DNA of 64,000 bases from Lachancea thermotolerans CBS 6340 (taxonomy: Eukaryota; Ascomycota; Saccharomycetes; Saccharomycetales; Saccharomycetaceae), in NCBI RefSeq assembly GCF_000142805.1, contig NC_013080.1, positions 620,001-684,000 on the forward strand. Direction: 5' to 3'. The translations under genes and the position numbers were made by a program. The notes beneath the pieces are model-generated. The model saw only the letters and a list, made by a program, of their open reading frames with translations. It was not told where the DNA came from and searched no databases. Numbering within the stretch: the first letter of the stretch is position 1; every line of letters starts with the position of its first letter. Below are positions 20,849 through 30,798 of the stretch, one piece after another.

Positions 20849-22096
20849 ATGTTCCTGGCCACCACCCAAAGATTCTACTCTGCCGCGAAGGGACCTGTTA
20901 GACTAGGGCGTCCAAGCAATAATTTAACGAGCGGGATAGTTGGGCTAGCTAATGTCGGCAAATCAACATTTTTTCAAGCCATCACAAACTCCAAGCTCGG
21001 CAACCCTGCCAACTATCCTTTTGCGACCATTGAGCCCGAAGAGGCTAAAGTGGTTGTTCCCTCTGAACAGCTGGATCATTTACAGAAATTATACGCAAGT
21101 TCTAAAAAGGTGCCGGCGGTTTTGACGATATACGATATTGCAGGGTTGACTAGAGGTGCCTCCAAAGGCGAGGGTTTGGGGAACAAGTTTTTGAATGATA
21201 TCAGACATGTGGACGGTATCTTCCAAGTTGTGCGAGGATTCGCGGATCCAGAGATAACACATATTGAGGGCACCGTGTCCCCCATTCGAGACCTCAGCAT
21301 TGTCCAAGACGAGTTAGTTTTAAAAGACCTCGAATTCTTGGAGGGGATCAGAGAAAAGCTAGACCGTAAAATATCAAAGGCGGCTAAAAGCTCGGGTGAG
21401 TTCAAATACATGAGTGCAGAGTTGGAGCTGCTTAACGCTCTTGAAGATCACATGTATGAAGGCAAGAAGATTGCACACTTCAAAGATGATTGGACGCCCG
21501 AAGAGGTGAGTATTTTGAACAAGCATAACTTTCTCACAGCAAAGCCCACCATAGTGCTTCTAAATGTTAGCCCAAAGAACTTTTTATTGCAACAAAATAA
21601 ATACCTGAATGATGTCAACGATTGGATGGAAAACTATTCACCAGGAGACCAAGTGTTACTGTTTAGCGCTGAATTTGAAACAAAGTTCAACGAATTTATG
21701 GCTGATAATGATGTCGAGGGTCTGGATTTATATTGCAAGTTGCAATCAGGAGGCGAGGTGGATCATAAAGAAACCTGTCTACCCCGTCTTATTCACGAAA
21801 TGAGAAAAGCCCTGGGACTGATTAGCTTTTATACGTGCGGTCCTCTTGAAGCACGTCAATGGACTATCCGAGAGGGTACCCTTGCACCGCAGGCAGCAGG
21901 AGTGATCCATACCGATCTCGAAAAGACGTTCATCAGCGCCAACATCACGAAATTCTCAGACCTTGCGTTCATGGCCCCCCCGCTCAAAGAATCACAACTA
22001 AAAGCACAGGCTCTCGTGAAACGGGGTGGAAAGCAGTATGAAATGGAAGATGGGGATGTAGTGCTTTTTAAGGCGGCGGGTGCAGCCTCAAGATAA
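20849..22096 (+). CDS. YLF2: Mitochondrial Obg-like ATPase/GTPase Ylf2
   Basis: 415 residues (S. cerevisiae Ylf2/YHL014C, 405). It belongs to the YchF/OLA1 branch of Obg-like NTPases, which bind ATP or GTP and associate with ribosomes. The N-terminus (MFLATTQRFYSAAKGPVRLGR) looks like a mitochondrial presequence. The P-loop GLANVGKST is at residues 32-40, the switch motif DIAGLTRGASKGEGLGNKF follows, and a TGS domain forms the C-terminus. The OLA1 cytosolic paralogue lacks the presequence, which supports the YLF2 call. It starts 124 bp after OTU2. Confidence 0.94.
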   Translation: MFLATTQRFYSAAKGPVRLGRPSNNLTSGIVGLANVGKSTFFQAITNSKLGNPANYPFATIEPEEAKVVVPSEQLDHLQKLYASSKKVPAVLTIYDIAGLTRGASKGEGLGNKFLNDIRHVDGIFQVVRGFADPEITHIEGTVSPIRDLSIVQDELVLKDLEFLEGIREKLDRKISKAAKSSGEFKYMSAELELLNALEDHMYEGKKIAHFKDDWTPEEVSILNKHNFLTAKPTIVLLNVSPKNFLLQQNKYLNDVNDWMENYSPGDQVLLFSAEFETKFNEFMADNDVEGLDLYCKLQSGGEVDHKETCLPRLIHEMRKALGLISFYTCGPLEARQWTIREGTLAPQAAGVIHTDLEKTFISANITKFSDLAFMAPPLKESQLKAQALVKRGGKQYEMEDGDVVLFKAAGAASR

Positions 22097-22838
22097 GATA
22101 GTACTACGTCAGAACTACGTGTAAATAGTTAAAGCTGCTTTAGCCTTCAAGTTCTGCTCAGAGCGTTTGTCATTTTCTCTTCTCACGTAATTAAATCGAA
22201 GAGCTGGGTTTATAGCATTGTCACTAAGGACTTGTTCTCATCATAAACAGAAGGGTGTAAGCGAAGTTACAAAAAAAGGCAGTTCTCGCGCGCGGCGCTT
22301 TCACACACGGAGAGCTTGGTTTCGCCAGAAACCCCACCTTTTTCTTAGCAAGGGCACTGAGCCGTGTTCGAGCTTTGAATTGGATGGCTTAATCAAAGTG
22401 CAAGAAGCTTCAATAATTTATATGTTCAGAAAGATCACTAAACACGTACTCTTTGAACGACAGATTAGGGCTTGACGCGTTGAAGCCGTAGCGTCGAGTC
22501 AGCGTAGCCGGCATAGAGCCAGCAGAATGGCACTCTAACCAACAGGGAGCAGAGTTACTCGCTTTCTTAATTGATTGATAACTACACATAGTATTTAAAG
22601 ACCCAACGGCACGTAGGCTTGCGGAGCGAAGGTAACTGCTCACTGGAACAGCCAATAGGGGACGTAACATCTATTTTTTAACCACTGATAGTACAGCAGA
22701 GGTATATCAGAAACTGCCATACCTAGAGTGGGCTCGCAAGACCCTGAGCGATGGGAACAAATGCAGTCTAGTGGTCAAATAGAGGGCGAGAGAAGTGTAA
22801 CAGAAAGAAAGAGAATGTCAAATGGCACCGTTGCGCGC
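22097..22838. other. Intergenic between YLF2 and RPS20, holding a snoRNA gene
   Basis: 742 bp between two convergent genes. Its left part contains the minus-strand C/D snoRNA described separately. The rest (about 22260-22838) has a short minus-strand open frame (22410-22670) without recognisable character and no other feature I can support. Confidence 0.6.
22153..22250 (-). ncRNA. SNR69: Box C/D snoRNA, snR69-like (predicted 25S rRNA 2'-O-methylation guide at C2948)
   Basis: On the minus strand: box C ATGATGA (complement of 22238-22244), box D CTGA (complement of 22158-22161), and an internal antisense element TAAACCCAGCTC (complement of 22201-22212). This is complementary to 25S rRNA GAGCTGGGTTTA as I remember the yeast sequence. 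With a degenerate D' box TCGA (22196-22199), the fifth base upstream pairs with C2948, the site guided by S. cerevisiae snR69. The size (about 98 nt against 101) agrees. In S. cerevisiae snR69 lies between PTM1 and RGT1; this copy also lies between the RGT1 and PTM1-like genes in the interleaved order. Ends are estimated. Confidence 0.82.
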
Positions 22839-23195
22839 TTAGGCGGCGACAGTGACTTCGACATCCACACCAGGTTCGATGGTGATCTGGGTGATTCTCT
22901 TGACGATCTGGGCTGGAGCCTGCAAGTCGATGTATCTCTTGTGGATTCTCATCTCGTAGGTGTCCCAGGTCTTAGAACCCTCACCGTTAGGAGCCTTTCT
23001 GGTGGTGATCTTCAAGACCTTGGTTGGGATTCTGACTGGGCCCTTCTTGACCAGCTTGTAGTTCTCGGCGTTCTTGATGATGTTGGCCGAGACGTTCTCC
23101 AGCTGCTTGACCTTGGTGGAGGTCAAAGTGATTCTGATCTTGTGGATCTGAGGCTGTTCTTGCTGCTCACCCTTTTCCTTCTGGAAGTCAGACAT
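22839..23195 (-). CDS. RPS20: 40S ribosomal protein uS10 (Rps20)
   Basis: 118 residues from the ATG at 23195 ([13 protein letters not shown]); S. cerevisiae Rps20 (YHL015W) has 121. uS10 sits in the head of the small subunit. The body is almost identical to yeast, including [18 protein letters not shown], the loop [11 protein letters not shown] and the ending [12 protein letters not shown]. The frame is open 14 codons further, but the family start is clear. No intron. A Rap1-like site lies about 280 bp upstream. Confidence 0.97.
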   Translation of the reverse strand: MSDFQKEKGEQQEQPQIHKIRITLTSTKVKQLENVSANIIKNAENYKLVKKGPVRIPTKVLKITTRKAPNGEGSKTWDTYEMRIHKRYIDLQAPAQIVKRITQITIEPGVDVEVTVAA

Positions 23196-23755
23196 TGTTG
23201 ATATATACCTTTTGAGTTCTTGCCGAGAGATGCTCAAGAGAGAAGCGTTGACAAGTGCTGAAGAGGCAGACTTTAGTTTCAGCAGCGAGGGAAGGTTGGG
23301 CCCGTACAGTCGATGCCTGCGTGTGCTCGTATATAGTTATCATAGTCTGAAAAATTATCGCCTGGCTTGTCACTTTGTGCGTCGCGTCTCATGATCATCA
23401 CTACGTACGCTAATTGATATCAGAATAAAAGTGCACGCATCTTCAAAATTGCGTTTTTCAATTGTTTGGTGAGTGGGTGTTGAGAGCGGAGCAGTCACAC
23501 CAAAGAGACTTCAACATACATGCACGTGTTGGAAATAACTCCTGAAATTCCGTCGGACATGCCGCCAAACCCCTGGTATCGCATTAACCTCCTTCTTAGC
23601 TGTCTTGATACAACAGATAATAACCACCACGACCGGCGAACGTGGATTGTTTCCCAAAAAGATGATATAAAGCGGTGCAGTGTTCAGTCTCTCCCCCAGT
23701 TGCCTGCAAGTTTGGAAACAGTAACCAAAGACAGAAGCGTCGGTAATTGTGTAAG
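23196..23755. other. Divergent promoter region between RPS20 and URC4
   Basis: 560 bp between divergent starts. It holds a Rap1-like site near 23467-23481 and a CACGTG E-box at 23523-23528. No GATAAG element is present, unlike the DUR3 promoter. No other gene was seen. Confidence 0.6.
23467..23481 (-). promoter_or_regulatory. Rap1-like site upstream of RPS20
   Basis: On the minus strand the sequence reads ACACCCACTCACC, close to the Rap1 consensus ACACCCATACATT. It lies about 280 bp upstream of the RPS20 start, the usual range for Rap1 in yeast ribosomal-protein promoters. Single site, judged by eye. Confidence 0.45.
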
Positions 23756-25102
23756 ATGACTATCGAAGCGGTCGAGTACCTAAAATCAATCAAGTCTGTG
23801 CGTGACACAACGTCGCAAGTGTTCAACTTCGCGGTAAGCAATGGTGGCGGCCATTACTTCGACCTCGACCTAGGCCAGATGCCGCGCGTGGCGGACTTCC
23901 TTTGTGAAATCGTGAAACGTGACTACGGGACTGAATACGCAAGTATTCCTCCCCACGGGCGCTGGCAGCACCTGAACCACGGCCACCCGGGCCGAGTCGA
24001 AGGTCTCATTGCGCAGTGGCGCGACTCAGGAGTGGATGAGGTCGAAGTTGCGCGGAAACTCGTGGACTTGCTTGTATTCAGCGTGCTGGTTGATGCTGGC
24101 GCCGGCAACTCTTGGAAGTTCACGGTTCCAGGAAGTTCTACTAGTGTGGGCCGTTCCGAGGGTCTGGCGGTCGCTTCGTACTACTTGTTCGTCGAGGGGA
24201 GCCTGTCGGACGACAGAGATGACCCGTACAAAGTAACAGGCCGCGCGCTATCAAACTTCGACGCAGAGTTGTTCTCACGTGGATTCCAGGTCTCGGAAGC
24301 CAACCCGCTTGCAGGCGCGCCAGGACGTGTATCGCTGATCCAGCGGCTCGGCGCCGCACTTTTGGCGCGTCCCGATATCTTTGGTGCGGAGGCGCGTCCC
24401 GGAGCTCTCGTTGACTATCTCTACGCCAAGAGTACGGTCACTTCAGACGCCGCTGGCGCAACCTCTCCCACGATAGACCTGCAAGATGTCTGGGATGCGC
24501 TCATGCAGGGGCTGACGAGTATCTGGCCCGCTGGCCGCACTGTAGTCAATGGAGAGCCTCTGGGCGATGCCTGGCGCCTCGATACAAAGGCCGCAGCATC
24601 ATCTGACCATACCCCTGCTGGGGTGCCGTCGGATATCGTGACCTTCCACAAGCTCACGCAGTGGCTCTGCTATTCGCTGCTGGTACCACTGGAGCGATAT
24701 GGCTACAAATTCCGCATTTCCAACAAGTCGCTACAGACGGGGCTTCCAGAATATCGGAATGGCGGTCTCTTCTACGATTTTGGCGTTCTGAAGCTTAAGT
24801 CCGATGCGCTCAAGGGCGGTCTCGCCTTTTCCGCGCAATTGCGCGACGCGGGTCATGACGCCTCTGACACAATCCCAACCTTTGAACCCCACCAAGGTGC
24901 TATTGTCGAGTGGCGGTGCCTTACCGTGGGCCTGCTAGACAGCCTGCTGCCGCTTGTCAACAAGAAATTAGAGTACGAGCTAGGGCTACCACAGCTTATT
25001 GAAGCAGGTTCTTGGAAAGCAGGGCGCGAAATTGCAGCCAAGCTCAGACCTGCAACGGGCGGTCCTCCAATAGAGCTCTACAGCGACGGAACGGTGTTTT
25101 GA
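23756..25102 (+). CDS. URC4: Uracil catabolism protein Urc4 (DUF1688)
   Basis: 448 residues from the ATG at 23756 (MTIEAVEYLKSIKSVRDT). The frame reads three codons further to a TTG that I do not use. The whole length fits the Urc4/DUF1688 family, with hallmark stretches such as 'SNGGGHYFDLDL', 'IPPHGRWQHLNHG', 'DAGAGNSWKF', 'RSEGLAVASYYLF' and 'TFHKLTQWLCYSLLVPLERYG'. In Lachancea kluyveri, URC4 is required with URC1 to degrade uracil through the URC pathway, which ends in urea and 3-hydroxypropionate; its exact reaction is not settled. S. cerevisiae lacks it. It lies between RPS20 (YHL015W) and DUR3 (YHL016C), which are adjacent in S. cerevisiae, so it was probably lost there. Confidence 0.92.
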   Translation: MTIEAVEYLKSIKSVRDTTSQVFNFAVSNGGGHYFDLDLGQMPRVADFLCEIVKRDYGTEYASIPPHGRWQHLNHGHPGRVEGLIAQWRDSGVDEVEVARKLVDLLVFSVLVDAGAGNSWKFTVPGSSTSVGRSEGLAVASYYLFVEGSLSDDRDDPYKVTGRALSNFDAELFSRGFQVSEANPLAGAPGRVSLIQRLGAALLARPDIFGAEARPGALVDYLYAKSTVTSDAAGATSPTIDLQDVWDALMQGLTSIWPAGRTVVNGEPLGDAWRLDTKAAASSDHTPAGVPSDIVTFHKLTQWLCYSLLVPLERYGYKFRISNKSLQTGLPEYRNGGLFYDFGVLKLKSDALKGGLAFSAQLRDAGHDASDTIPTFEPHQGAIVEWRCLTVGLLDSLLPLVNKKLEYELGLPQLIEAGSWKAGREIAAKLRPATGGPPIELYSDGTVF

Positions 25103-25478
25103 AGAAATGAATTGATATGTGCTCCATTACATTTTCGAACACGGGTCCATCCTAAGGCGCCAAAAGATCAGGATTATGTAAGCAACGTGATTTATATAAA
25201 GCGTATCATCAAGGTCTGAAGCTCAAGTTAGAATTTTTTTGGCTTATCTCGTCGATAAGAGCTGCAATTTGCGTCACAGTGATAAGACTTCAGGAGATGC
25301 CAAAATTATGGGAAGATGCAACAATGAGCATGACCGGGGTCAAAAATGCAGGGAACATCCTTCCATTTCAAATCGATAAGCTCCGCAATTTGGACACCAG
25401 GATTGCAGCCTGGATGCAGAATCACTGCCGCGAACAGCGCTCGGCGGCATATTTATATGGGAAGCAGAGGGGGTGAAA
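25103..25478. promoter_or_regulatory. DUR3 promoter with clustered GATA elements
   Basis: 376 bp between URC4 and DUR3. It has CTTATC at 25243-25248, GATAAG at 25254-25259, GATAAG at 25281-25286 and GATAAG at 25375-25380; the first two form an inverted pair five bases apart. GATAAG is the core site of Gln3/Gat1 and the GATA repressors of nitrogen catabolite repression, which control DUR3 in S. cerevisiae. The spacing and number make nitrogen control likely. Confidence 0.65.
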
Positions 25479-27713
25479 ATGCCAAGCTCTCTTGAAGGCT
25501 CTCCTAGCATCGAAACATTCAAGCAAGAAATGGCCCTAATAGAAAGCCCCCTCCCTCAAGGCGCTGGTTATGCCGTGGTCGTCGGACTCGGCTTCGTTTT
25601 CGCATTTGGTATGATCTTGACTACCTACATGCTCAAACGGTACCAGAAAGAAATCATCACAGCAGAAGAGTTCGCTACGGCAGGCAGAACTGTCAAGACT
25701 GGTCTGATCGCAGCCGCGGTCGTCTCTAGTTGGACATGGGCCGCGACCTTGCTGCAGTCCACTGCCATGGTATACAAGGTGGGCATCTCTGGCGGATACT
25801 ACTACGGTGCGGGCGCGTGCTTCCAAATCATCGCATTCGCAGCACTTGCTATCAAAGCCAAGCAACGCGCTCCTAACGCACACACTTTCCTGGAAATCAT
25901 CTATGCCCGTTACGGTAAGGTGGCACACATCTGCTACCTCTTCTACGCGTTGGCCACCAACATCCTAGTCACGGCCATGCTTTTGACCGGCGGTTCTGCA
26001 GTCGTCAACGACCTGACCGGCATGAACACTGTCGCAGCCTGTTTCCTGCTTCCATTGGGTGTCATAGTATACACCTTGTTCGGTGGTATCAAGGCCACCT
26101 TCCTGACAGATTATGTCCACACGATTGTGATCATCGTGATTATCTTGACGTTTGCCTTTACAGTTTACGCGACCGGCGACAAATTGGGGTCTCCAGGCAA
26201 GGTTTACGACCTTGTTCGTGCGGCCGCTCAAGCCCACCCTATCGAGGGCAATGCTGGGGGTGAGTACCTGACTATGAGATCCAAGTCTGGTGGTATCTTT
26301 TTCGTCATCAATTTGGTTGGAAACTTCGGTACTGTTTTTTTGGACAATGGTTACTGGAACAAAGCTATTTCTGCCTCACCAGCGGCCAGTCTTCCAGGTT
26401 ATGTCTTGGGTGGTGTTTCGTGGTTTGCAATCCCTACCCTAATATCTACTGCAATGGGTTTGGCGTGTGTGGCTCTTGAGTCTAACCCTAGCTTTCCAAC
26501 ATACCCTCAAAGGCTTACGTCAGATCAAGTGTCTGCTGGTTTAGTCCTTCCCTCCGCTGCAGTTACAATTCTTGGCAAAGGTGGCGCGGTGGCAGCTCTT
26601 TTAATGGTATTCATGGCTGTTACTAGTGCTATGAGTGCTGAACTTATCGCAGTTTCCTCTATTTTCACTTACGATATCTACAGAACCTACATCAACCCAA
26701 ATGCCACAGGGAAAAAGCTGATTTTCTCCTCTCATGCTGCATGCATTATCTTTGGCTTTTCCATGGCAGGCTTCGCGGTCGGTCTTTACTACGCTGGCGT
26801 ATCTATGGGCTACCTTTATGAGTTGATGGGTATCATCATCTCAGCAGCTGTTCTTCCTGCGTGCCTAACTCTATTTTGGAAACAGCAGAACCTGGCTGCG
26901 GTGGTCATTTCTCCAATATTGGGTACCGGGCTTGCTATCATGGCATGGCTAGTTTGTGCTAAGAGCCAGTTTAACGAGATCACTATAGACTCGACATTCG
27001 CAGATGATCCAATGTTGACAGGTAATGTCGTTGCTTTATTGTCGCCAATGGTCTTCATCCCAATTTTGACCTATGCTTTCAAGCCTCAGAAATTCAACTG
27101 GGATCTCCTTCAAGTCATTACAAGGGCTGACGAAACAGAGGAGATTGAAGCCGCTGAAGGGCAAACTGAAGGTGAGAATGGACAGGTGTCGGTTCGCGGA
27201 GACACTTCGGATTCTGGAAACTCTATTGAAGCCAATGACAGAGAAAAGCTTGCCGCCGTCAAGTCAGTAACGTCAGCAGCTCAAGAAGTTCCAGAGACGC
27301 AGATTGATGCCATGAAACGCGAAGAGGCTGAAAGACTTGAAGTGGCCGGTAAATGGGGAACATACCTATGCATTTTCTTCGCTCTTGCTTTGCTGGTGGT
27401 ATGGCCTATGCCAATGTACGGGTCGAAGTATATCTTCAGCAAGAAGTTCTTTAGAGGCTGGGTTGTGGTTTTAATTATATGGTTGTTCTTGAGTGGCTTT
27501 TGCGTATGCATATACCCTCTCTGGGAAGGAAGAGAGGGAATTTATACCACATGCAGGGGCATATATTGGGATCTCACAGGACAAACCTACAAGCTCAGAG
27601 AGTGGCAAAATTCTCACCCTGAGAAATTGCACGTAGTGCAATCTCAAATCAGCGCTCGCGCCCATGCCTCTAGAAGGTCGTTAGACGGCAACATTGACGA
27701 TATAGTCAATTAG
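25479..27713 (+). CDS. DUR3: Plasma-membrane urea/polyamine transporter Dur3
   Basis: 744 residues from the ATG at 25479; two codons upstream start with GTG. S. cerevisiae Dur3 (YHL016C) has 735. It is a sodium:solute symporter-family protein that imports urea, and polyamines, with about 15 transmembrane helices. Sequence agreement is very high: [15 protein letters not shown] near the start, [17 protein letters not shown], the SSS core [11 protein letters not shown]-type region, [17 protein letters not shown] and [22 protein letters not shown] hydrophilic Glu-rich loop lies at about residues 545-610. Directly downstream of URC4 on the same strand. Confidence 0.96.
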   Translation: MPSSLEGSPSIETFKQEMALIESPLPQGAGYAVVVGLGFVFAFGMILTTYMLKRYQKEIITAEEFATAGRTVKTGLIAAAVVSSWTWAATLLQSTAMVYKVGISGGYYYGAGACFQIIAFAALAIKAKQRAPNAHTFLEIIYARYGKVAHICYLFYALATNILVTAMLLTGGSAVVNDLTGMNTVAACFLLPLGVIVYTLFGGIKATFLTDYVHTIVIIVIILTFAFTVYATGDKLGSPGKVYDLVRAAAQAHPIEGNAGGEYLTMRSKSGGIFFVINLVGNFGTVFLDNGYWNKAISASPAASLPGYVLGGVSWFAIPTLISTAMGLACVALESNPSFPTYPQRLTSDQVSAGLVLPSAAVTILGKGGAVAALLMVFMAVTSAMSAELIAVSSIFTYDIYRTYINPNATGKKLIFSSHAACIIFGFSMAGFAVGLYYAGVSMGYLYELMGIIISAAVLPACLTLFWKQQNLAAVVISPILGTGLAIMAWLVCAKSQFNEITIDSTFADDPMLTGNVVALLSPMVFIPILTYAFKPQKFNWDLLQVITRADETEEIEAAEGQTEGENGQVSVRGDTSDSGNSIEANDREKLAAVKSVTSAAQEVPETQIDAMKREEAERLEVAGKWGTYLCIFFALALLVVWPMPMYGSKYIFSKKFFRGWVVVLIIWLFLSGFCVCIYPLWEGREGIYTTCRGIYWDLTGQTYKLREWQNSHPEKLHVVQSQISARAHASRRSLDGNIDDIVN

Positions 27714-27818
27714 GCAACCTTAATTACAAAGTTATATGAAACTTATTTGATATTTTCTAATCCTGTCTCTCAGAGTGAAATTTGTTATATGTACATTGCT
27801 TAACTTTCAAATAGATCT

Positions 27819-29285
27819 CTACTTGTTCTGTCTAGGTGAATTCCTTCCCTGTTGATGGTCTTCATCGTCTGAGAAATTGAGGTCGTCGTCGATGTGGTTT
27901 GAGGGTTCCTCCAAAGATTGAAGATCATCCAAGTCGAAATCTGCGACGTTTTCTGGATCGGTGGGCAACTGCTGCGAGCAAGCGAGCATGTAGGATGTGT
28001 CTGTTGGCCTCCAGATAAATGCTACCGTGATGAAAACAAAATAGTAGACTAAAGAGGGCCAGAAGTCAACAATAAATCTCGTTCTCCAATGCTGTTCGAC
28101 CATTTCAATCGAATTCATACCGATAAACACAAAAGATGTGACGACGATACCAGCGAACAAGACAAACAATGAAAAGTAAATTGTAGACAGCAACCTTCTG
28201 TACATTTTAAGTTTCACGACTTGTCTTTGTTCCTGTAGGTAGCGCAAAGTTTCGGTCATAGATTTCAAAATCCAGAAGTAAAAGCCAAGTATTGTGATAG
28301 CTGCGGGAACGAGTGTGATCAGAGGCAGTAATGTGACGGACTCTGGGTTGGTCAGGTAGTTTTGAATCATATAGGCGACACTGAAAGAAAAATTCAGCCC
28401 CGCGAAAATCTGGCACCGCCTCATGAGCTTTTTATTCAGCTTTGGGTAGACCACACCGTAACCCAGAGCGATTACCAGCAGCAGAAAGAAGCTGAAAGAA
28501 GTTTTGCCAGCACTCAGTATGGATACAAAAACCATGTAAACCTTGGTGCCTGCTGTGTTGCCTTTCTCGTTTTTGATATCATAGTAGGCCCAAATGAAAA
28601 TCTGCTCCACAGTCAAAAATGCAAAGAAGGCCAGCAGATACTTTTGAACAGGTAAAATTTCGTTCTTGTGCTTCCAGAACGCGAAGCTGTAGAGCGCCAT
28701 AGCCACAACGTAGAAGATAGCCAGCAATCCGTAAAGAGGGAGGTTATTGATTTCAGCAGCAGGTAATTGACCAAAAGCATTTCTGAAGTTGACCACCGCA
28801 TCGAAATCAGCGTTGCTGTTCTCGGTATGGGTGATCACGCAGTAATAGCCGGTAGACTTTACAAAATATTTGGGATTGTGCAAACCACTTTCGGTTTGGT
28901 AAAACGTTTGTATGGAAGCAGCCAGTGTTTTGTTTTCGCCTGTCTCGCTGTCAAATATCATTTCCTCAAACAGATACTCATTTTTATGTTCCTCAGTGCA
29001 CAGCCCTTTTTCGATCGCCGTGTCGCTGCAAATGTAAAACGTTCTCTCCCCGCTCTTGATTCCAAGGTGCTCGTAGTCCTGAAAATCAAGGACGGCTACG
29101 CTGACACCCTCATCCCCCGAAATTTCCTTAAGATTGAATGAAATGAAAGGGTCTACTTTTCCACCCCAGTCTTCCTTGGAGTACATCCCACTGCAAACCT
29201 GTCGGTAGCCATCGAGGCTTTCTCGGTTACCAAATGCGAAATTGGCAAGAATTGCCAGTACCAGAAACGGTCCTTGCGCAATCAT
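27819..29285 (-). CDS. PTM1: GPR107/Ptm1-family seven-transmembrane protein (PTM1/YHL017W counterpart)
   Basis: 488 residues from the ATG at 29285 ([19 protein letters not shown], a signal peptide); the three codons upstream begin with TTG. A lumenal domain of about 180 residues with paired cysteines and N-glycosylation sequons is followed by seven helices (about 195-430) and an acidic cytosolic tail ([23 protein letters not shown]). This is the lung-seven-transmembrane (GOST) layout of Golgi/endosome proteins; the S. cerevisiae pair Ptm1 (YKL039W) and YHL017W is poorly understood. Position fits both: it follows DUR3 (YHL016C) and precedes NFU1 (YKL040C). It is therefore the single ancestor-type copy. 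Confidence 0.9.
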   Translation of the reverse strand: MIAQGPFLVLAILANFAFGNRESLDGYRQVCSGMYSKEDWGGKVDPFISFNLKEISGDEGVSVAVLDFQDYEHLGIKSGERTFYICSDTAIEKGLCTEEHKNEYLFEEMIFDSETGENKTLAASIQTFYQTESGLHNPKYFVKSTGYYCVITHTENSNADFDAVVNFRNAFGQLPAAEINNLPLYGLLAIFYVVAMALYSFAFWKHKNEILPVQKYLLAFFAFLTVEQIFIWAYYDIKNEKGNTAGTKVYMVFVSILSAGKTSFSFFLLLVIALGYGVVYPKLNKKLMRRCQIFAGLNFSFSVAYMIQNYLTNPESVTLLPLITLVPAAITILGFYFWILKSMTETLRYLQEQRQVVKLKMYRRLLSTIYFSLFVLFAGIVVTSFVFIGMNSIEMVEQHWRTRFIVDFWPSLVYYFVFITVAFIWRPTDTSYMLACSQQLPTDPENVADFDLDDLQSLEEPSNHIDDDLNFSDDEDHQQGRNSPRQNK

Positions 29286-29563
29286 TATACTCAACCGGTT
29301 TTTGGCTCTAGTGTGTTAAATAGGAGTACGAATGTCGGCTTGAAATCCCGGACGGAACACCATTTGGCATCTTGACATTGTGAAAAAAAGTGCTAAGTAA
29401 GCAATTTCGTTAGTATTGACATGATACATCACATGATCAGTTATTGTGTACGGGGAAGATCGACCGATGTCATCGCGTTTATAAGAAATGTAGTCTCTAA
29501 TACACTTAATGCTTATGAATAATAACTCAGCAGACGCCAGAAACACGACATTTAACCCACCGG

Positions 29564-30310
29564 ATGTTTGTTGCAAGACGTATTCAGACGGTAAAGAAGA
29601 GCCTTGGATGTGGCAGCCAATTTTTACACATCAAATCTGTATCCACGCCAAATGAGAACGCATTAAAATTTATCTCCACGGATGGTGAACTTCTGCAGGA
29701 AAGAGGCAAGCCGAGTGTCGAGATCAAGAATACAGACGAATCGCTGATAAAACACTCGCCACTTGCGTCGCGCCTCTTCACACAGTGCCCCGGCGTTGAA
29801 GCCCTGATGATCGGAGATGACTTTATTACAGTGAACAAAGACGAGATGGTGCACTGGAATCAGATTACCCCCAGTGTGATTGACCTGCTTACACAATACT
29901 TGGCATCAGGAAGAGAAGCGGTGACTCCAGAGTTTTTTAGCGTGCAGGAGCAGGGCGTGGGATATGACGTGAACGTTCCCAAGTTTGAGTACAATGAGGA
30001 CGAACAAGAAATAAGCGACATGATTGACGAACTGATCCAGACGCGGATTAGGCCAGCGATTATGGACGATGGTGGAGATATACAGTATCGAGGCTATGAT
30101 CCGCAGACAGGTACTGTGTATCTGAAACTGCAGGGCGCTTGCAAGTCCTGTTCGTCCAGCGAGGTAACGCTCAAGCATGGTATCGAGTCGATGCTTAAAC
30201 ATTATATTGAGGAAGTTGAAAATGTTGTTCAGATTCTCGATCCCGAGGAGCAGGTCGCCTTAAAAGAGTTCGAGAAGCTTGAAAAAAAACTCGAGTCGAC
30301 TGCCGCTTGA
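29564..30310 (+). CDS. NFU1: Mitochondrial iron-sulfur cluster protein Nfu1
   Basis: 248 residues (S. cerevisiae Nfu1/YKL040C, 256). Nfu1 helps pass 4Fe-4S clusters to late mitochondrial targets such as lipoate synthase and complex II. A mitochondrial presequence (MFVARRIQTVKKSLG) is followed by the Nfu N domain (about residues 34-122) and the NifU-like domain (about 150-230) with the cluster-binding C-x2-C at residues 193 and 196 (GACKSC). Divergent from the PTM1-like gene with 278 bp between starts. Confidence 0.95.
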   Translation: MFVARRIQTVKKSLGCGSQFLHIKSVSTPNENALKFISTDGELLQERGKPSVEIKNTDESLIKHSPLASRLFTQCPGVEALMIGDDFITVNKDEMVHWNQITPSVIDLLTQYLASGREAVTPEFFSVQEQGVGYDVNVPKFEYNEDEQEISDMIDELIQTRIRPAIMDDGGDIQYRGYDPQTGTVYLKLQGACKSCSSSEVTLKHGIESMLKHYIEEVENVVQILDPEEQVALKEFEKLEKKLESTAA

Positions 30311-30374
30311 GCGTTGGTTTTCATTCTCATATTACTAACGTTGATTTGGCAACGAAGAGGCGCCAGCCCAACTC

Positions 30375-30704
30375 TCAAGCACTGGCTTCCCCGTGGCCCG
30401 CAATATAGCCTTCAATTCTTTCCATCAGCTTTATGTCAATATCACTCACTCCATTCACATCATGTGTAGTCAACCTTAAATTAACCTTGTTATACGTTGT
30501 AGTTATTGTTGGATGGTGACCCCACAAATGGCTTCTCATAGCTAGCTGGCCTAGAAAGGACCAGGTTGTCTCAAAATCCTTGAAAGCAACGTCGCGCGAA
30601 ATTCTGAGGCCATCGTAACTCCATTTAGGGTGTTTGACCAGATGTTTGGAGATCTCGGCAGTACTCAGCGGAAATGCGGCAACTCTTTTCACTTTGTTGT
30701 ACAT
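30375..30704 (-). CDS. Pterin-4a-carbinolamine dehydratase-like mitochondrial protein (YHL018W counterpart)
   Basis: 109 residues (S. cerevisiae YHL018W, 120). The PCD fold is recognisable from the motif HHPT at residues 63-66 followed by YNKVNLRLTTHD, with the catalytic-type His-His pair and THD. PCD enzymes recycle 4a-hydroxytetrahydropterin, but yeasts have no known pterin-dependent hydroxylase, so the real role is unknown; the yeast protein is mitochondrial. Convergent with NFU1, 64 bp apart. Confidence 0.88.
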   Translation of the reverse strand: MYNKVKRVAAFPLSTAEISKHLVKHPKWSYDGLRISRDVAFKDFETTWSFLGQLAMRSHLWGHHPTITTTYNKVNLRLTTHDVNGVSDIDIKLMERIEGYIAGHGEASA

Positions 30705-30798
30705 TATTCTCTGTCGACTTTTGAAAACATGTTAAGAAAGCCAATTACGGTATTCTTTTGAAATATTGGAAAAACGAAGCCCCTGAAAGAACAGTTGC

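Noticed and set aside
22410-22670. 86-codon minus-strand open frame downstream of RPS20
   Set aside because: It begins with ATG but has no recognisable domain, odd composition and lies in a 3' intergenic region.
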